Shown here piece by piece: positions 60,815-64,000 of a stretch of DNA of 64,000 bases. The translations under genes were made by a program, and so were the position numbers. Origin of the DNA: Tigriopus japonicus (lineage: Eukaryota > Arthropoda > Copepoda > Harpacticoida > Harpacticidae). The stretch lies in contig CM021322.1 of assembly GCA_010645155.1 (NCBI GenBank), forward strand, positions 5,179,192 through 5,243,191, written 5' to 3'. Position 1 is the stretch's first letter. Each line of letters opens with the position of its first letter. A model generated the notes under the pieces. It saw only the letters and a program-made list of their open reading frames with translations, did not search any database and was not told the origin of the DNA.

Positions 60815-61870
60815 CTTAGTTTTACCACCTCCGAACAATTCAAGTGATAACACAGAATTGACAGAAGTTGCACTCTGAATTAGTCAATTGAGTAGAGTTG
60901 TTATCAGCAAGACCGCCAGATATTGGGATAAAGCCCAATCTCGTCACCGGTACATGCGTCTCAAATAAGAGAGCAAACTTATGGTCCTAATATTTTTAAC
61001 AATTTTTTTTCTTTCTTAGGTTCCTTTCTTAGGTTTTATGGAGTAATCGGGAAAATCTGGGTGGATGAACTGGGTTTTCAATCATTTTATATGACTTAAG
61101 TAAACTCTACATTTTGATAATTTGATATGGACATTTTGCTTGCGGTGGTTGGTTTCAATTGCATGGTTTAAATTGTCGCTAAGTTTTAACTCAGTAGTTC
61201 TTCGGGCTAAAAAAGGTTTTCTGAATGTTTTATCTCTAAAGGTTTACAAGTTTTAGGCGACAAGCCCTGGCTTGTGTAATCAAAAGGATGAGAGGTCTGT
61301 GAACAAAAACTAAAAAATTGCTTTGCCAGAAATTTCCAGTTCAATGAAACTGAAAGTATTAATGGGTGACTAAGTAATGACGCCTGGGTAGTGCTGCCAG
61401 TAGCATCCACAATAAAATTTCATTATACAAGGAAATTTGTGGACGAAAATTTCAAGAAAATTCACGTTTACGAATTTTCAACCTTATTCACAATGATTTA
61501 GGACCTTACATTTCTGCCCTCTAGTCATTATATACAGCATGTGTAACTAGAACGTAGAATAAACATTACTGTTATTGGACATTAAACATGTTCAAAGTGT
61601 ATTTCAAGTATTTCCGATTCCTGACGCAAATTGGGAAAATTGACACCTAGGAATTAGAAAACAATGTGCCTGATAATTTCGCAAATGGGTCTTTGGTTAG
61701 TGTAGTGGTTTGTCTTTTGATTAATGTTTTCCATATTTCTTTGTTCTTTTGACCGATCAAAAGTTCAATAATCAATAGTCAAAGAGTTTTTGAAAATGAG
61801 TTGAGTTCAGGTTGTTCAATTAGCTTAGTTGCTTGTAACCCAACCCTTGGAAATCAGAAGATCCAGGAAT
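60815..61870. other. Spacer between the two dehydrogenase genes
   Basis: About 1 kb holding the promoter of copy 1 and the 3' end of copy 2. No gene or repeat was recognised. Confidence 0.45.
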
Positions 61871-62973
61871 CTAATCTTTCGGCGTCAGACAAACAAGTTT
61901 CGAACTTATATCCCAAAGTCGCTTTTGATCCTCTTCCTTGAGAGCATTTGCACTTGGGTTCTTTTCTTGACATCCTGAATAATATCTCCCCGAATGATCC
62001 ACAATGGAATCTTCCAAAACGCAGTACAGCGTAGTTTGACATCCCTCAACTGGGGTCAAATAAAAAGCGTTAGTAAAGAAGAAAAACATTTTGCCATACC
62101 AAGTCTCGTTTGTGTGACGAGTCAATTCTGTTTTGATAACACCTGAAAGAAATCAATGGTTCAATTTCACTATACAGTACTGCATTACATAAAATATGCT
62201 TTTACCTGGATGTAGTGAGTATACACTTATGCCTGATCCCTCCAAACGTTTGGCTAGTTCTTTGGCGTGAAGAACATTGGCTAACTTAGATTGGCAGTAG
62301 GCCTTAAGAGAGTTGTAACTTTTCTCAAAATTAATATCGTTCCAGTTTATTCCAAAAGATTCGTGCGCCATGCTCGAAACTATGACAATCCTAAAAAGCA
62401 AAAAAAAAAACATTTCTAACACAAATCAAAGAGCAAAACATCAATTTCGCAGGTCTTTTTACCTTGGACGAAAGCCACCCGCCGCTGATTTTTTCACAAG
62501 AGGCATGAGCATCTCGGTTAAAAGAAAGTGTCCCAAATGGTTGGTTCCAAATTGCATCTCAAATCCATCTTCAGTTTTCCAATAGGGACACATCATCACC
62601 CCAGCATTATTGATAAGATAATCGATCTTTTCTTCCGTTTCCAAAATTTTCTCAGCACATTCCCGGACAGATTTCAATGAAGCCAGGTCAAGTTGAACAC
62701 ATTGGACCACAAAATGGGTCTCTTTGGTGATTTCTTCGGCCGTGGCATCGCCCTTGTTCGTATCTCGGCATAAAATTATGACACGAGCCCCTCTTCTTGA
62801 GAGATCTCGAGCGGTCTCTTTGCCAATCCCAGTATTGCCACCTAGAAACAAAATTTGCTCGGTCTCTTTGAAGATAGGGGATTTCCCGCAATTGGGTTGC
62901 AAAACCTACCTGTCAGAACAACGACCTTGCCATTCAGCTTCTTATCACATTTTGGACTGTACATGGGTGCCAT
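61871..62973 (-). CDS. Short-chain dehydrogenase, retinol dehydrogenase 11-14-like (copy 2)
   Basis: Tandem paralogue of the gene at 59728-60814. Exons are 62973-62910, 62841-62463, 62390-62206 and 62142-61871; 299 residues. The first three exon lengths (64, 379, 185) and all phases are identical to copy 1, so the pair arose by DNA duplication. The motifs are TGGNTGIG (cofactor loop, with Gly where copy 1 has Ala), NNAG, VSS, and Tyr179/Lys183 in YCQSK. LHPG precedes the last intron and SGRYYSGC follows. A 68-bp first intron carries an in-frame start-like ATG that makes a longer false frame. The C-terminal region before the conserved end is unusually Phe-rich (KMFFFFTNAF), a possible membrane contact. 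Confidence 0.94.
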
Positions 62974-64000
62974 AATCGATGTGGTGTCAGACACTCTGGG
63001 GATGGAAACGAATTCTTCTTGTAATGATTCTTGTACATGTACAGTTTATGGCATTCACTACTTGTTGCCTGAATGGACTCGGACCAGGTCCACTGGGAGT
63101 TCAATGTTCAAGAGCTCTTGAGAACTGAACGCCAACCTGTATCCAATGTACCATAACTTCAAGGCAGTTTGCCCTATTTGTTATTCGTCCATGCCTTGCC
63201 ATCCAACAACTGAGAAACGCACGCTGATCCCCACTACTAGTGTACATAATGAACAAGCTCTTCGTATGAACTTCAAGTTTTCTGGTTTTGTTTTTCCATG
63301 TTCCTTTTAGTGGTTTTTGTTCCAAGTGGTCGTTGTTAGTTTCAAAAAGGCTGTGAAGGCTGTTTTGTTTAGAAAAAGGCCATGTTCCCGCTAATGTTCA
63401 AATCAAGCCGAGGCAGAGAGAAAGTGGAGCATCGACGTGTACGAAACGAACAGTGCAGAGGGTCAAAAGTGTAAACAAGTTTACCAAGAACTCAGGCCAA
63501 AAGCACGCAAAAAATCAGAACAGCATCTTTCAGTTCCACCCCAGCGCCCAGGACATTTAGAGGTAAGGGGTTAAGGATCTTGTGGAATCGTACTTTTCTA
63601 TTGGGCAATTTATTTTTGAAACCTTAGGCTCTAATTAGATATAAATAGATTGAGGCATCCTTTTTTACTGATGCACAAAACAGCATTCGAGCATTCCAAA
63701 ATGCTCGAAAATGTTGTTTCTGAACCAAATTTGTTTAACATTCATAACTGCCCTTTGTAGTCGGAAATTGAATCGAATCGAATCAAAATTCTGTAATCGA
63801 AAACGGTGGTCATCTCTTTCCCCCAACAGTGATCTCCCCCTGTAGGTTTGCACCAGGTGATCTCCGCCAAGGCAGGAACCCCTGAAAGGGGTGGACACGA
63901 ACTCCGATTTTTGAAAAAATGGTATGAGGCCGAGGTTATATTTTGAAACAATGTCATTCATTCCTTATTAACGAGTAAAACTGTTGAACATGCATCTTGA
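62974..64000. other. Region upstream of dehydrogenase copy 2
   Basis: No further dehydrogenase exon or other gene was recognised up to the window end. A short mirrored sequence with CAGGTGATCTC / AGTGATCTCC near 63828-63872 is the only pattern noticed. Confidence 0.4.

Overview
The window is nuclear DNA of an invertebrate animal, most likely an arthropod and possibly a copepod-like crustacean. The clade is inferred from protein resemblance and compact gene structure; nothing in the sequence proves it. Genes have GT-AG introns, many only about 50-250 bp long. The protein-coding exons are clearly less AT-rich than the AT-rich, transposon-laden spaces between them.

Layout. 1-5600 holds no gene but has tRNA-derived SINE copies. 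5607-7269 (+) is ribosomal protein S7, with a TOP-type leader exon. 8257-11791 is a nest of short non-autonomous DNA transposons and long palindromes. 13094-15516 (-) is N-acylglucosamine 2-epimerase and 15870-18075 (-) is bifunctional UMP synthase, about 350 bp upstream on the same strand. 18616-19474 is a CCCGAAAAA-rich hAT-like element with a perfect 8-bp target duplication. About 19880-20980 (-) is a broken LINE. 22813-26513 (-) is importin beta-1. 30751-32514 (+) is an unrecognised coiled-coil protein. 34021-35754 (+) is the membrane-spanning and cytoplasmic part of a receptor-like adaptor with YDxP and poly-proline motifs. 37389-38297 (+) is a disordered basic/serine-rich protein. 41050-48586 (+) is a type I membrane protein (signal peptide, CUB, LDLa, TM, hydrophobic C-terminus). 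50391-51249 (-) is an unrecognised lysine-rich protein. 54380-57010 holds more copies of the short transposon family. 59728-62973 (-) is a tandem pair of retinol-dehydrogenase-like short-chain dehydrogenases, with a relic third copy at 57762-57903.

No operon or pathway cluster joins these genes. They are housekeeping genes (translation, pyrimidine synthesis, amino-sugar metabolism, nuclear import, retinoid/lipid carbonyl reduction) mixed with lineage-specific or signalling genes. Gene models were assembled by hand from splice sites, and every internal junction was checked for reading phase. The most notable features are the hAT-like element families with readable target duplications, the receptor with a likely one-base break in a G-rich stretch, a phase-neutral 129-bp candidate cassette exon, and the tyrosine-motif adaptor.
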